DNA from: Bacillota bacterium
GTDB taxonomy: Bacteria > Bacillota > Clostridia > Peptostreptococcales > Anaerovoracaceae
Direction: 5' to 3'
Length of the DNA: 62,776 nt
Assembly: GCA_030526355.1 (NCBI GenBank)
Contig: JAUNDC010000017.1
Span: forward strand, 1 to 62,776
Each line of letters starts with the position of its first letter. The stretch's first letter is position 1. The notes under the pieces were generated by a model that saw nothing but the letters and a program-made list of their open reading frames with translations, was not told the origin of the DNA and made no database searches. Below are positions 8,555-16,799 of this stretch, in pieces. The position numbers and the translations under genes are program-made.

Positions 8555-8929
8555 TTAATCCTCCAGTTTATCTATAATCAGTTTAACTTTTTTTAAATCA
8601 TCTATCACATCCGCCTGACACAGCTCTGATGATGACTGCAGCCTGTTAGTCAGGGCATCTATGATTTCATCTATCCTGCGCACGGCATCACTGCTCTTCT
8701 GGAATTTCTTCACAAGGCCGAGCTTTTCCTCATATCCTTTAAGAGCTTTCTCAGCGTTCTTCAATGCATCATGCACGCCCTGCCGGCTTATATCAAACTC
8801 GGCAGCTATTTCCGAAAGAGTGTAGTTTTCTTCATGGTAAAGCTCCATAACTTCCCTCTGACGCTTTGAAAGGAGCTGTCCGTAAAAATCATAAAGCAGA
8901 CTTGCCTGTGTGATTTCATCGATATTCAT
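8555..8929 (-). CDS. ylxM: YlxM (UPF0122) helix-turn-helix protein
   Basis: YlxM proteins are small sigma-70 region-4-like helix-turn-helix proteins always found before ffh and linked to SRP. QREVMELYHEENYTLSEIAA and FDISRQGVHDALKNAEKAL form the HTH. It is the first gene of the large minus-strand operon, with ribosome binding site GGAGGG before the ATG and a strong promoter at about 9.0 kb. Confidence 0.93.
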   Translation of the reverse strand: MNIDEITQASLLYDFYGQLLSKRQREVMELYHEENYTLSEIAAEFDISRQGVHDALKNAEKALKGYEEKLGLVKKFQKSSDAVRRIDEIIDALTNRLQSSSELCQADVIDDLKKVKLIIDKLED

Positions 8930-8990
8930 TTCTCACCCTCCGGCCCGTATTGCAGACTTTCTGACAAGTTACATTACTTGACACCATATG

Positions 8991-9019
8991 AGTATACATC
9001 TACACAGTTTTGCTGTCAA
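8991..9019 (-). promoter_or_regulatory. Main promoter of the ylxM-ffh operon
   Basis: On the minus strand TTGACA (9019-9014) and TATACT (8996-8991) are 17 bases apart, close to the sigma-A consensus. The predicted start lies about 55 bases before the ylxM ATG. It probably drives much of the housekeeping operon down to the flavin reductase gene. Confidence 0.75.
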
Positions 9020-9046
9020 GCTTTTTTCCTTAACATTACGATTTCT

Positions 9047-9766
9047 TTATATATTACTGAATTCCACATTGGCAAACACATTTCCATAAGCATCCTGAAG
9101 AGAAATCACCTCTGTTTTTTCTTCAAGATTGTATCTGTGAGGTATCATAACATCGCCATATTCTGCTGCAGTTCTATATTCAATTCTGACTGTGTTATAG
9201 CCACAGCCATCCGGCAGACATTCCTCAGCCAGCTGGAGATATACGGAATTGTTCATATGCCTGTTGATGTCTATATGATATCTGCAAACCTTGACCTCAT
9301 CCATAATCTCCGGCTCTCTGTCCTTAGGCAGCTTGATTTTGCGCGGCAGATATGTCATATCCTGAAATTTTTTATCGATAGGTACCGATGCTGCCACCTC
9401 ATGCGGAACAGCCGTAGCCTTCATCTGATTCAGATCTATGAAAGCCCCTCCGGCATATGAGGATATTCTGACATTCCCATCCTTGTCGTATATATTCGTG
9501 TTTCTGAATCCATAACTGTTCTTAAGCTGATATACAGTTGTAACCACGTCTACCGATTCTCCGTAATAAACAGGACTGTGAAAGTTCACCTGTCGTGAAA
9601 CCAGAAACATAGTGATATTGTTTGCTTTGAAATACTCCTGAACCTGCTGCTCGCTGTCCAGCTGAAACCCTGAGCAATCCTGCATGAAATCAACTGCTGC
9701 TCTCAAAGTAAGTTTTCCATCCGGGCCGACATGACTGTTTCCCACTTGCCTTGTTATCCTGTACAT
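9047..9766 (-). CDS. Acyl-ACP thioesterase (FatA/FatB-like)
   Basis: The enzyme hydrolyses acyl-ACP to free fatty acids in the cytoplasm. The 239-residue protein has two hotdog-fold halves. The first carries MQDCSGFQLDSE and FLVSRQVNFHSPVYYGESV; the second carries HIDINRHMNNSVYLQLAEE, the D-x-N-x-H-x-x-N catalytic signature. Length fits the bacterial family. It is the third gene of a small operon with an AlkD-like gene and a membrane protein. Chain-length preference cannot be read from sequence. Confidence 0.85.
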   Translation of the reverse strand: MYRITRQVGNSHVGPDGKLTLRAAVDFMQDCSGFQLDSEQQVQEYFKANNITMFLVSRQVNFHSPVYYGESVDVVTTVYQLKNSYGFRNTNIYDKDGNVRISSYAGGAFIDLNQMKATAVPHEVAASVPIDKKFQDMTYLPRKIKLPKDREPEIMDEVKVCRYHIDINRHMNNSVYLQLAEECLPDGCGYNTVRIEYRTAAEYGDVMIPHRYNLEEKTEVISLQDAYGNVFANVEFSNI

Positions 9767-9773
9767 ATTTATA

Positions 9774-10478
9774 TTATCCCTTTCTCTTCATACTGTTCAG
9801 TTCTTCCTTCTGTTCCGGTGTTATCCTGAGACTTTCTCTGGCTTTCTGCAGTGCTTTGTTATATGTAAAATCATCAAGATTACAAACTTCCATATATATC
9901 TTTGTCTTGTCATAGAATTTTACAAAGCATATGGATATCAACCACGCCACCGCCATCTTTACATAATACCCTTCGTGTCTGATACTATCTGCATGCATAA
10001 AAACTTTATCCAGATACTCTTCATTTATATAATAATCAAGAAGCATCACAACACCGAACCTTACAGCATATTCATCACAGGAACTCAGATATCTCTGAAG
10101 ATATTCATACACATCATTCAGATGCTTCTTTGTAAATTTAAGCCCGGTACAGAAAACATCGCATATTGCCCAGTTCCTTATTTCCGGAACAAATCTATCT
10201 ATATGCTTATAGTACCATTCAGGTTCCTTTTTACCCGATAGTCCTATAATCATGCCCCTAAGCATTATCTCCTCATAATAGTCAGTTCCGATTTCATCTA
10301 TCAGACCGTCTATGTCGTCTCCCCAGGTTCTGATAAGCTCTCTGGCATATTGTCTCATAACCGGAACCCTCACTCCTATTATCGTATTTTCACCAGGTAC
10401 AAGCGAACTGTGGAATTCTCTGTACTTTTCATCCTGAAGTGAGAAAATATGTGACCTTATTTCATTCCTGTCTATCAT
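9774..10478 (-). CDS. AlkD-like DNA alkylation repair protein
   Basis: AlkD-type glycosylases are HEAT-like repeat proteins that excise N3- and N7-alkyl purines. Here an all-helical repeat protein shows GVRVPVMRQYARELIR near residue 35 and the WAICDVFCTGLK and VMLLDYYINEEYLDKVF helices typical of AlkD. The frame runs five codons further upstream, but AGGTG lies 6 bases before the ATG at 10478, giving 234 residues. It overlaps the end of the upstream membrane-protein gene by 17 bases. Confidence 0.82.
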   Translation of the reverse strand: MIDRNEIRSHIFSLQDEKYREFHSSLVPGENTIIGVRVPVMRQYARELIRTWGDDIDGLIDEIGTDYYEEIMLRGMIIGLSGKKEPEWYYKHIDRFVPEIRNWAICDVFCTGLKFTKKHLNDVYEYLQRYLSSCDEYAVRFGVVMLLDYYINEEYLDKVFMHADSIRHEGYYVKMAVAWLISICFVKFYDKTKIYMEVCNLDDFTYNKALQKARESLRITPEQKEELNSMKRKG

Positions 10479-11280
10479 CCTCTTCACCTGCAATTCTGCT
10501 TATTACTTCTTCCTTTACTTTTTTAATTGCTTCCTCTGCTTCCTCAAGCTTCTGTTTCTGATGCTCTACAGAACGTTCCAGGAAGCTTTCCAGATGCTCT
10601 CTAAATGGTTCATCCGTATGAAACGCCAGCAAAAACCGTTTTTTCTGTTCCATCTCTTCTCTCTGCTGTCTGATAAAATCCTTCAGCTCCTCATACCTGA
10701 TTACAAGTTCGTTTTCTGATGCAAACCGCCTTATCTTGTTGGAAAGCTGAAGTGAATAGCTCAGATCTATGATAAATATACCGAAGAACATCCCGATAAA
10801 AAAAGAAAACGCAAGATGCTGTGACAACCATACAACCCAGCTTATCACATGGGTATTTACGGAAAAATAATATGCCGTACCCAGCAGCCCCCATATAGCA
10901 GAAAACTTAGGACATATCACGCCCTGTATGTTAAGCTTTTCATGACTGTAATCCCAGAGCTTGACTTTCATTCCCTTTACAAATATCAGCCCGGCAATAT
11001 ACTCTATTATAGTCATAACTGCAGCCATTATCACGAAAACAATAACTGCATTCACCCAGATATTATCAGTTTCAAAGGTCATAGTAACACATGAAACCAC
11101 AAACATTCCCCATAGACCGAAGCCGTAGAGAGGAAGATACGGGCCGACAAGAAAGCCGGGGTTTATCCATTTTCTTTCAGGATTGTTTACAGAAATAAAA
11201 CGTCTGAACAGCAGTTCCATGCACCAGCCCAGACAGCTGCCGATAAAAAACAAAAAAGCAAAAACGAGCAGATTGTTCAA
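10462..11280 (-). CDS. Putative ABC-transporter type IV (CmpB-like) membrane protein
   Basis: The N-terminal half has about five membrane helices with the family start FLFFIGSCLGWCMELLFRRF and NPGFLVGPYLPLYGFGLWGM, as in proteins annotated putative ABC-transporter type IV (PF06541 type). The C-terminal 100 residues are a charged coiled coil (about 185-265) in the cytoplasm. Despite the family name no ATPase lies nearby, so transport is not established. The start codon is TTG, with GGGGG seven bases before it. First gene of the three-gene operon. Confidence 0.75.
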   Translation of the reverse strand: MNNLLVFAFLFFIGSCLGWCMELLFRRFISVNNPERKWINPGFLVGPYLPLYGFGLWGMFVVSCVTMTFETDNIWVNAVIVFVIMAAVMTIIEYIAGLIFVKGMKVKLWDYSHEKLNIQGVICPKFSAIWGLLGTAYYFSVNTHVISWVVWLSQHLAFSFFIGMFFGIFIIDLSYSLQLSNKIRRFASENELVIRYEELKDFIRQQREEMEQKKRFLLAFHTDEPFREHLESFLERSVEHQKQKLEEAEEAIKKVKEEVISRIAGEEDDRQE

Positions 11281-11304
11281 AAAAATACCCCCTTTTTTAT
11301 TTTT

Positions 11305-11362
11305 GTTGCAAATGCAACAGACTTTCCTTTATCATTATATTAAAATTCAGTTGCAAAAGCAA
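11305..11362. promoter_or_regulatory. Divergent promoter region with repeated GTTGCAAA sites
   Basis: The 95-base gap between divergent genes holds the perfect palindrome GTTGCAAATGCAAC (11305-11318) and a near copy GTTGCAAAAGCAA (11350-11362), 45 bases apart. On the minus strand TTGCTT and TATAAT 17 bases apart make a promoter for the 11280 operon whose -35 falls in the second copy. A shared operator for an unknown regulator is plausible. Confidence 0.4.
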
Positions 11363-11375
11363 GGAGGCTAACAAT

Positions 11376-11873
11376 ATGAGAAGACATGACAGAGAGATGA
11401 ATAGAGATTTCGCACTTTATGTAGTTGATAAATGTGAATACGCAGTAATGGCTATGACTGACACTGACGGAGCTCCATACTGCCTGCCGATCACCATTGC
11501 GCGAGATGGCAGTTCAGTTTATTTCCATTCTGCAAAGGCGGGACATAAAATTGATATTCTAAGGAATTCACCTGATATATGTCTGGCATGCGTAGGTGAT
11601 ACCAACAGACCTGAAGATAAATTCACCACTGAATTTGAATCCGCTGTTATAAGAGGAAAAGCAGAAGAAATAACGGATCACAATGAGATGATACATGCAC
11701 TCAGGCTGATTTGTCAGAGACATAGTCCCTCTAATATGCATGAATTCGATGATGCCATATCCAGAAGCCTCGAAAGAACCGGTGTATGGAAAATAAATAT
11801 AGAAGAAATCACCGGGAAAAGAAAAAAATACGATAAAAACGGCGAAGAAATGAAGTTTGGAAGAATGGAATAG
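11376..11873 (+). CDS. Pyridoxamine 5'-phosphate oxidase-fold (NimA-like) flavoprotein
   Basis: The 165-residue protein MRRHDREMNRDFALYVVDKC with LPITIARDGSSVYFHSAKAGHKIDIL is a split-barrel FMN- or heme-binding protein of the PNPOx-like/NimA group. Related proteins include 5-nitroimidazole reductases and uncharacterised stress flavoproteins. ESAVIRGKAEEITDHNEM and TGVWKINIEEITGKRK are typical. It has a perfect AAGGAGG and is followed 39 bases later by a ferredoxin-type gene, suggesting a shared redox role. Substrate unknown. Confidence 0.8.
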   Translation: MRRHDREMNRDFALYVVDKCEYAVMAMTDTDGAPYCLPITIARDGSSVYFHSAKAGHKIDILRNSPDICLACVGDTNRPEDKFTTEFESAVIRGKAEEITDHNEMIHALRLICQRHSPSNMHEFDDAISRSLERTGVWKINIEEITGKRKKYDKNGEEMKFGRME

Positions 11874-11912
11874 CTTCTGCCGAAAAAACAAATAGAAGGA
11901 GAGATAAACTCA

Positions 11913-12539
11913 ATGTTAAGAAAAATCATAAAAATAGATGAAGATAAATGCAATGGATGTGGGCTCTGTGCCCAGGCATGCCATGAGGGCGCCATCGGGA
12001 TGGTAAACGGTAAAGCTAAACTGCTGCGCGACGATTACTGTGATGGTCTGGGAGACTGCCTTCCTGTATGTCCTACTGATGCCATTTCTTTTGAGGAACG
12101 CGAAGCCGCTCCTTACGATGAAGCTGCTGTAAAAGCAAAGATGTCCGCTAATCATGACTACCACGGCAACGGTTCTCCAAGTGCATTGACCCACTGGCCC
12201 GTTCAGATAAAGCTTGCGCCGATAAACGCCCCGTATTTCAAGGATGCTGATTTACTGATTGCTGCTGACTGCTGTGCATATGCATATGGCAATTTCCATG
12301 GCAGATTCATGAAAAATAAAGTCACTCTGATAGGGTGTCCTAAGCTTGATATGATTGATTACAGTGAAAAGCTTACGGAAATACTCAAAAACAATGATAT
12401 CAGAAGCATCACCACAGCCCGCATGGAGGTTCCATGCTGCGGTGGCATTGAATATGCTGTAAAGCAGGCACTTGACGCTTCAGGCAAAAAAATACCGCTG
12501 GAAGTTATAACTATCGGTATTAACGGAGAAATAAAATAA
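11913..12539 (+). CDS. 4Fe-4S ferredoxin-domain protein
   Basis: The N-terminus has two cysteine clusters: CNGCGLCAQACHEGAI (about 11-26) and a second, CDGLGDCLPVCPTDAI, whose spacing is C-x5-C-x3-C with a CP, as in HcpA-like or ATP-binding-protein-associated ferredoxins. The C-terminal half contains CCAYAYGNFHGRF, IGCPKLDMIDYSEKLTEIL and VPCCGGIEYAVKQAL, extra cysteines that could bind a further cofactor. Similar proteins are annotated 4Fe-4S binding protein. It follows the PPOX gene as a two-gene operon. Partner unknown. Confidence 0.8.
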   Translation: MLRKIIKIDEDKCNGCGLCAQACHEGAIGMVNGKAKLLRDDYCDGLGDCLPVCPTDAISFEEREAAPYDEAAVKAKMSANHDYHGNGSPSALTHWPVQIKLAPINAPYFKDADLLIAADCCAYAYGNFHGRFMKNKVTLIGCPKLDMIDYSEKLTEILKNNDIRSITTARMEVPCCGGIEYAVKQALDASGKKIPLEVITIGINGEIK

Positions 12540-12552
12540 GCTGTTCATTTTT

Positions 12553-12600
12553 ATCGTTTATGATAAACGATTTATCATAAACGATAATTTTTTTATTTTT
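12553..12600. promoter_or_regulatory. 15-bp perfect inverted repeat: terminator or activator site
   Basis: ATCGTTTATGATAAA (12553-12567) and TTTATCATAAACGAT (12571-12585) are perfect arms around a 3-base loop, followed by a T-rich run to 12600. It could terminate the ferredoxin operon. It is also centred about 125 bases upstream of a sigma-54 promoter and contains TGATAAA-CGA-TTTATCA, the half-sites seen upstream of the 31.95-kb sigma-54 operon, so I favour an enhancer site or a dual role. Confidence 0.5.
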
Positions 12601-12692
12601 TCTCAATACTCCTGTTTTTTAATTACTGACATCTTTTCCTCAAAACGTTCATTTTTAAGTCTTTTTAATTTTCTGACATTTTTTCGCTTTAG

Positions 12693-12707
12693 TGGCACAG
12701 TTCTTGC
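12693..12707 (+). promoter_or_regulatory. Sigma-54 (-24/-12) promoter of the GPH transporter gene
   Basis: TGGCACAGTTCTTGC has GG and GC exactly ten bases apart and matches the -24/-12 consensus TGGCAC-N5-TTGC. No competitive sigma-A promoter was seen here. The transporter ATG lies 72 bases downstream. Confidence 0.8.
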
Positions 12708-12778
12708 TTTTATTATTTACAACAAAGCAAACCTTTCATTTTTCGTTAACTTTGCGTTTTAACAGGAGATTATTTATT

Positions 12779-14215
12779 ATGACAGAGAATAATTTAAACG
12801 ATCTTAACAAAACAAACCGGCTCATACCTTTTAAAATCAAAGTAGGATATGCAATGGGAGGAACCGGAGACGCCATCGCCTATGATTTTATCGGCAGCTT
12901 CCTTCTGTTTTTCCTGACAGATCTGGCCGGTCTGAGCCCTGCACTTGCAGGAACCATCATAAGTCTGGCTGTACTATGGGATGCCATAACAGACCCTGTA
13001 ATAGGTATGCTTTCTGACAGAAGCAAGTCAAAATACGGAAAGAAACGACCTTTCCTGCTTTTCTCAGCAATACCTATGGCACTGGTTATGATTGGCCTCT
13101 TCCATGTTGTAGCTTTTGAAGGCTCTGCAAAATTCGTATATTATCTGATTTTCGCATGTCTCTTCTGGACTGCATACACGTGCTTTAACATTCCATATTT
13201 CTCACTGGGCGGATGCCTTACTTCAAATACCGATGAACGTACAAGAATCCGTTCTGTTGCACAGGTATTTAATTTCATCGGAGTGTTCTTCGCAAGTGCC
13301 GTTCCGACCTTCCTCGTTGGAATGTTCCAGAAGGCAGGCTTCAGCGAAGTCGATTCATGGCAGTATGCTGTAATAATTATCGGAACAATCGCAGCAATCG
13401 TAATAATGATCAGCTGGAATGCAACAAGAGGCTATGAGCTTGACATTGAAGAGACAACAGACAGCTCACACGATAATATTTTCAAAGAGGTCAAGGAAGT
13501 ATTATGCCTGCGCCCTTATCTGAACGTTATTCTGAGTCAGCTGCTGTTCTATGCATGCTACACCATTTCAAGCTCAGCAATTATCTATTTCACAGAAAAC
13601 AATCTCGGCATGGGCGAAACAGAAGCCTCTCTGATATACACCGGTGTTACTATCGGCGGTATCATCGTATCAATACTGCTTGGTCCTATTGCTGTTAAAT
13701 TCGACAAGCGCACAGCATATATAGCATGCATGTTTATCGGCGGTATCATCATGGTTATCGGTAAATTCATACCTATTGAATCATTGTTCGTAGCTATCCT
13801 TTTCGCTGCAGTCATCAACATCGGCTCTGCAGGTCACTGGACATTGAGCTATACACTTCTGTATGATATTTACGAAATTGATGAATTCAAAAACGGCAAG
13901 AGAAGAGAAGGCTTCCTTATGGCATTCTTCTCATTCTGCGGTAAGCTGGGAGGCGCTGCAGCAGGCTCCATCACAGGTTGGATTCTCCAGTTCGCACATT
14001 ATGATGCGACTGCAGCAACACAGACTCCTGAAGCACTGGCTGCAATCAAATCATTATTTACATTCTGGCCAGGATTATTCTGTCTGGCAGCAGGTTTCGT
14101 AATCTTACTGTACCCTGTTACTCGTCCGCGTTTCGAGCTTCTTCTCAAGAACCTTGAATTGAAGCGTCAGGGTAAGGAATACTCAACCGAAGGCTTCGAA
14201 AAGCTGATCAGATAG
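12779..14215 (+). CDS. GPH-family MFS cation symporter
   Basis: The 478-residue membrane protein belongs to the glycoside-pentoside-hexuronide:cation symporter branch of the major facilitator superfamily. It shows KVGYAMGGTGDAIAYDFIG, DAITDPVIGMLSDRSKSKYG with KKRPFLLFSAIP, and about 12 hydrophobic segments. The frame extends upstream, but AGGAG lies 10 bases before the ATG at 12779. Family members import sugars or glycosides with Na+ or H+, but substrates vary. A sigma-54 promoter and shared upstream half-sites suggest coregulation with the gcvP-like operon at 25-32 kb. Confidence 0.87.
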   Translation: MTENNLNDLNKTNRLIPFKIKVGYAMGGTGDAIAYDFIGSFLLFFLTDLAGLSPALAGTIISLAVLWDAITDPVIGMLSDRSKSKYGKKRPFLLFSAIPMALVMIGLFHVVAFEGSAKFVYYLIFACLFWTAYTCFNIPYFSLGGCLTSNTDERTRIRSVAQVFNFIGVFFASAVPTFLVGMFQKAGFSEVDSWQYAVIIIGTIAAIVIMISWNATRGYELDIEETTDSSHDNIFKEVKEVLCLRPYLNVILSQLLFYACYTISSSAIIYFTENNLGMGETEASLIYTGVTIGGIIVSILLGPIAVKFDKRTAYIACMFIGGIIMVIGKFIPIESLFVAILFAAVINIGSAGHWTLSYTLLYDIYEIDEFKNGKRREGFLMAFFSFCGKLGGAAAGSITGWILQFAHYDATAATQTPEALAAIKSLFTFWPGLFCLAAGFVILLYPVTRPRFELLLKNLELKRQGKEYSTEGFEKLIR

Positions 14216-14281
14216 TAATAATACATTTTTCTTCCACGCAGTCTCGGTAGTACAGGCAGCGTGGATACTTCCCCAAAAAAA

Positions 14282-14316
14282 ATGCCCGGTTTATTTCAAA
14301 CCGGGTATTTTGTTAT
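14282..14316. terminator. Bidirectional terminator between the GPH transporter and lpdA
   Basis: ATGCCCGGTTT (14282-14292) and AAACCGGGTAT (14298-14308) form a stem with loop ATTTC, with an A-run on the left and a T-rich stretch on the right. It fits convergent transcripts ending from both sides. Confidence 0.8.
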
Positions 14317-14319
14317 GTT

Positions 14320-15696
14320 TTATTTAGAAGCGGCTTTGCCTATCCCCTCACAGAACGTCGGATGCGGATAAATGAATTTTGACATATCCTCAAGAGTAAG
14401 TTCAGATGCAATTGCCTGAGAAAACTGCGATATCATATCTGTCGCTCTGGCACACATCATCTGTGCTCCCAGAATTTTCTCCGTTTCAGCATCAGCTATA
14501 ACCTTGATAAACCCACGTTCCTGCTGGGTCAGAACCGATTTTCCGTTGCTGCTCATAGGATATTTTCTGGCAATAACCTTTAATCCTGCTTCTTTCGCAT
14601 CATCTGCAGTAATACCTACACATGCGATTTCAGGATCTGTATAAACACAGGAAGGCACTTCGTTCATACGTACCGGTGCCTCAGAGCCTGCCATATGCGC
14701 TACAGCGTTTCTACCTTCAGCACTTGCAACATGCGCCAGTTGTATTCCGCCTATAGCATCACCAATAGCATAAATCCCCGGTACACTGGTCTGATAATTC
14801 TCATCCACTACGATGCATCCCTTCTGCATCTCAATAGCCTTTACCTCCGCCGCGCTTTCATCGGTTATCAATCCATCAGTATACGGCACACGACCAGCTG
14901 CAACAAGCACAATTTCTCCTTCTGCCGTACATTCCTTGCCCTTTTCGTCATATCTGCAGCTCAGTACCGAACCGTCTTCGCTCAGCGTGATCTCCTCCAC
15001 CTTGGAGTTTGTATGAATATCCACTCCTCTTTTTCCAAGAACCATCGATATGCTCCTGCTTATCTCTTTATCGAGATTGCAAAGGGCACGCTTCAGGAAT
15101 TCTATAACAGTAACCTTGCATCCAAGGCTGCTGTAAATAGCTGCGAATTCTATCCCAATAACACCACCGCCTATAATCACAAGGCTTTCCGGAACATGTG
15201 ACAGCGACAGCATTTCATCACTAGTGACAACCCCAGGAAGATCGCTCCCCTTGATAGGAGGCTTACCCGGAACCGAGCCTGTTGCAATAAGTATATTGCC
15301 TGTTTCCAGGATATCTTCTCCAACTCTGACATGAGTACTGTCAACAATGGAGCCGATACCTTCAATCACATCCACACCGCAATGCTGCATTGAGAATGTC
15401 AACCCTGACCTCAGTTTCTCCAAAATATCATTTTTGTGATTCTGCAGAGCTGCTGCATCAATATCCAGCTCTGTACCGCATATGATTCCATTTCCCGCAC
15501 TTTCTTTTACCTCTCTCAGAAGCTCTGCGGAGTGCAGAATGGTTTTGGTAGGTATACATCCCCTGTTCAGGCATGTCCCTCCTATGGTGCTCTTTTCGAT
15601 TATAGCTGTTTTAAGGCCTCTTGCAGCGGCTTCTTCAGCCGCATCAGTTCCTCCCGGACCGCTTCCTATAATAATCAGGTCGTATTTTTTATCCAT
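14320..15696 (-). CDS. lpdA: Dihydrolipoyl dehydrogenase (glycine cleavage L-protein)
   Basis: This flavoprotein reoxidises dihydrolipoyl-GcvH with NAD+. It has an FAD-binding start DLIIIGSGPGGTDAAEEAAA, the redox disulphide motif GGTCLNRGCIPTKT (about 38-51), the NAD site VIIGGGVIGIEFAAIYSSLG, and a C-terminal HPTFCEG containing the catalytic His-Glu pair. The frame extends upstream, but AGGAG precedes the ATG at 15696 (458 aa). It is the last gene of the glycine cleavage operon, set off from lplA by a strong hairpin. It lacks an N-terminal lipoyl domain. Confidence 0.95.
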   Translation of the reverse strand: MDKKYDLIIIGSGPGGTDAAEEAAARGLKTAIIEKSTIGGTCLNRGCIPTKTILHSAELLREVKESAGNGIICGTELDIDAAALQNHKNDILEKLRSGLTFSMQHCGVDVIEGIGSIVDSTHVRVGEDILETGNILIATGSVPGKPPIKGSDLPGVVTSDEMLSLSHVPESLVIIGGGVIGIEFAAIYSSLGCKVTVIEFLKRALCNLDKEISRSISMVLGKRGVDIHTNSKVEEITLSEDGSVLSCRYDEKGKECTAEGEIVLVAAGRVPYTDGLITDESAAEVKAIEMQKGCIVVDENYQTSVPGIYAIGDAIGGIQLAHVASAEGRNAVAHMAGSEAPVRMNEVPSCVYTDPEIACVGITADDAKEAGLKVIARKYPMSSNGKSVLTQQERGFIKVIADAETEKILGAQMMCARATDMISQFSQAIASELTLEDMSKFIYPHPTFCEGIGKAASK

Positions 15697-15723
15697 ATAT
15701 CTGCTCCTGTTCCTTCTTTCAAA

Positions 15724-15750
15724 ATCTGCAGGTGCACAGCACCTGCAGAT
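15724..15750 (-). terminator. Strong intercistronic hairpin between lplA and lpdA
   Basis: ATCTGCAGGTGC (15724-15735) and GCACCTGCAGAT (15739-15750) are a perfect 12-bp stem with a 3-base loop. On the minus strand only four T's follow, so partial termination or mRNA stabilisation between lplA and lpdA is likelier than a full stop. Confidence 0.6.
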
Positions 15751-15780
15751 CATCTTTGTTCAGTAAAACTTTTTCTTAAA

Positions 15781-16797
15781 TTACTGGAAGTCCCAGCTTC
15801 CTGTCATAGCTTTGATGTCACTGCCTATCCGTTCAATCGGAAGCTCTGTTACATCATCCTCAGATGCCATCATACTGTCTATTACACCAGCTATGCGATC
15901 CTGCGAATACTCACAGCCCTCAAGTCCGTTTCGAAGCCTCATAATATAATCCTGCTCCATGGCATCTGAATAAATGTGAAGATCATCTATGATACCGTTT
16001 CTGACGTTGAAATAAAATTCTATATCTCCCCATTCAAAACGGCGACCCTCAGTATGATCATAAAACCTGTTGCTGCCATATATCCAGTCCTTCGACATGA
16101 ATCTTTCAGCATAAGCTTCAATATCATCCTGACGCAATTCATCCGCTGTCATATCTTCAACAGGTAGCCCGTAAACATCACTAAAAGCATGTCTGAGTGC
16201 ATTTTTAACCTCACTGACGCTTATATCTGTTTTGTAATCTATAAGATTGCCCACTCTGGCTCTGACAGAATCAACGCCCTTCAGCGCCAGCTTTTCTTTT
16301 GATACATTGAGATATTTACCAATTTTGTTTTTGTCAGTATCAATAAGAAGTGTCCCATGGTGATAGCAGTTGCCATGCTTTCTGTAAAAAGCGTTCCCTG
16401 ATATTTTTGCACCCTCAACAGTAACATCATTTCTGCCGCTTCTCTCAGCCTTGATTCCCAGGCTTTCAAGGGCATTCAGTATTACCTGTGTCTGTTTAGC
16501 AACATCATAATCAGCTTTTCGAACGATAAATGTGAAGTTCAGATTGCCCATATCATGAAAAACGGCTCCGCCTCCCGAAAGACGTCTCACCAGGAAAACC
16601 CCGTCCTTTTCGGCTTCTTCCACGTTGCACTCTTTCCTGAGATTCTGATTTCTGCCTACCACCACTGTATGCCGGTTCTGCCAGAGATACAGAATGCAGG
16701 TATCATCTTCAACGTTTAATGTCAGGTATTCTTCAACAGCCAGGTTCCTGTATGGATATGTTTCTGAGGTATCCAGAAAAAGCAATTTGTTTATCAT
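15781..16797 (-). CDS. lplA: Lipoate-protein ligase A
   Basis: LplA activates lipoate with ATP and attaches it to GcvH. The 338-residue protein has the catalytic domain with NLAVEEYLTLN, LWQNRHTVVVGRNQN and RRLSGGGAVFHDMGNLNFTF, plus a lysine in DVTVEGAKISGNAF, and a C-terminal accessory domain from about 250. It starts 3 bases after the gcvPB stop codon. Its place in the glycine cleavage operon shows the likely target is the GcvH encoded three kilobases upstream, and suggests lipoate is scavenged. Confidence 0.94.
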   Translation of the reverse strand: MINKLLFLDTSETYPYRNLAVEEYLTLNVEDDTCILYLWQNRHTVVVGRNQNLRKECNVEEAEKDGVFLVRRLSGGGAVFHDMGNLNFTFIVRKADYDVAKQTQVILNALESLGIKAERSGRNDVTVEGAKISGNAFYRKHGNCYHHGTLLIDTDKNKIGKYLNVSKEKLALKGVDSVRARVGNLIDYKTDISVSEVKNALRHAFSDVYGLPVEDMTADELRQDDIEAYAERFMSKDWIYGSNRFYDHTEGRRFEWGDIEFYFNVRNGIIDDLHIYSDAMEQDYIMRLRNGLEGCEYSQDRIAGVIDSMMASEDDVTELPIERIGSDIKAMTGSWDFQ

Positions 16798-16799
16798 TA

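Noticed and set aside
12553..12600. Palindrome plus T-run read simply as the ferredoxin terminator
   Set aside because: Termination is possible, but the stem is AT-rich and its distance from the sigma-54 box and its TTTATCA/TGATAAA half-sites fit an activator site as well; I kept both readings.
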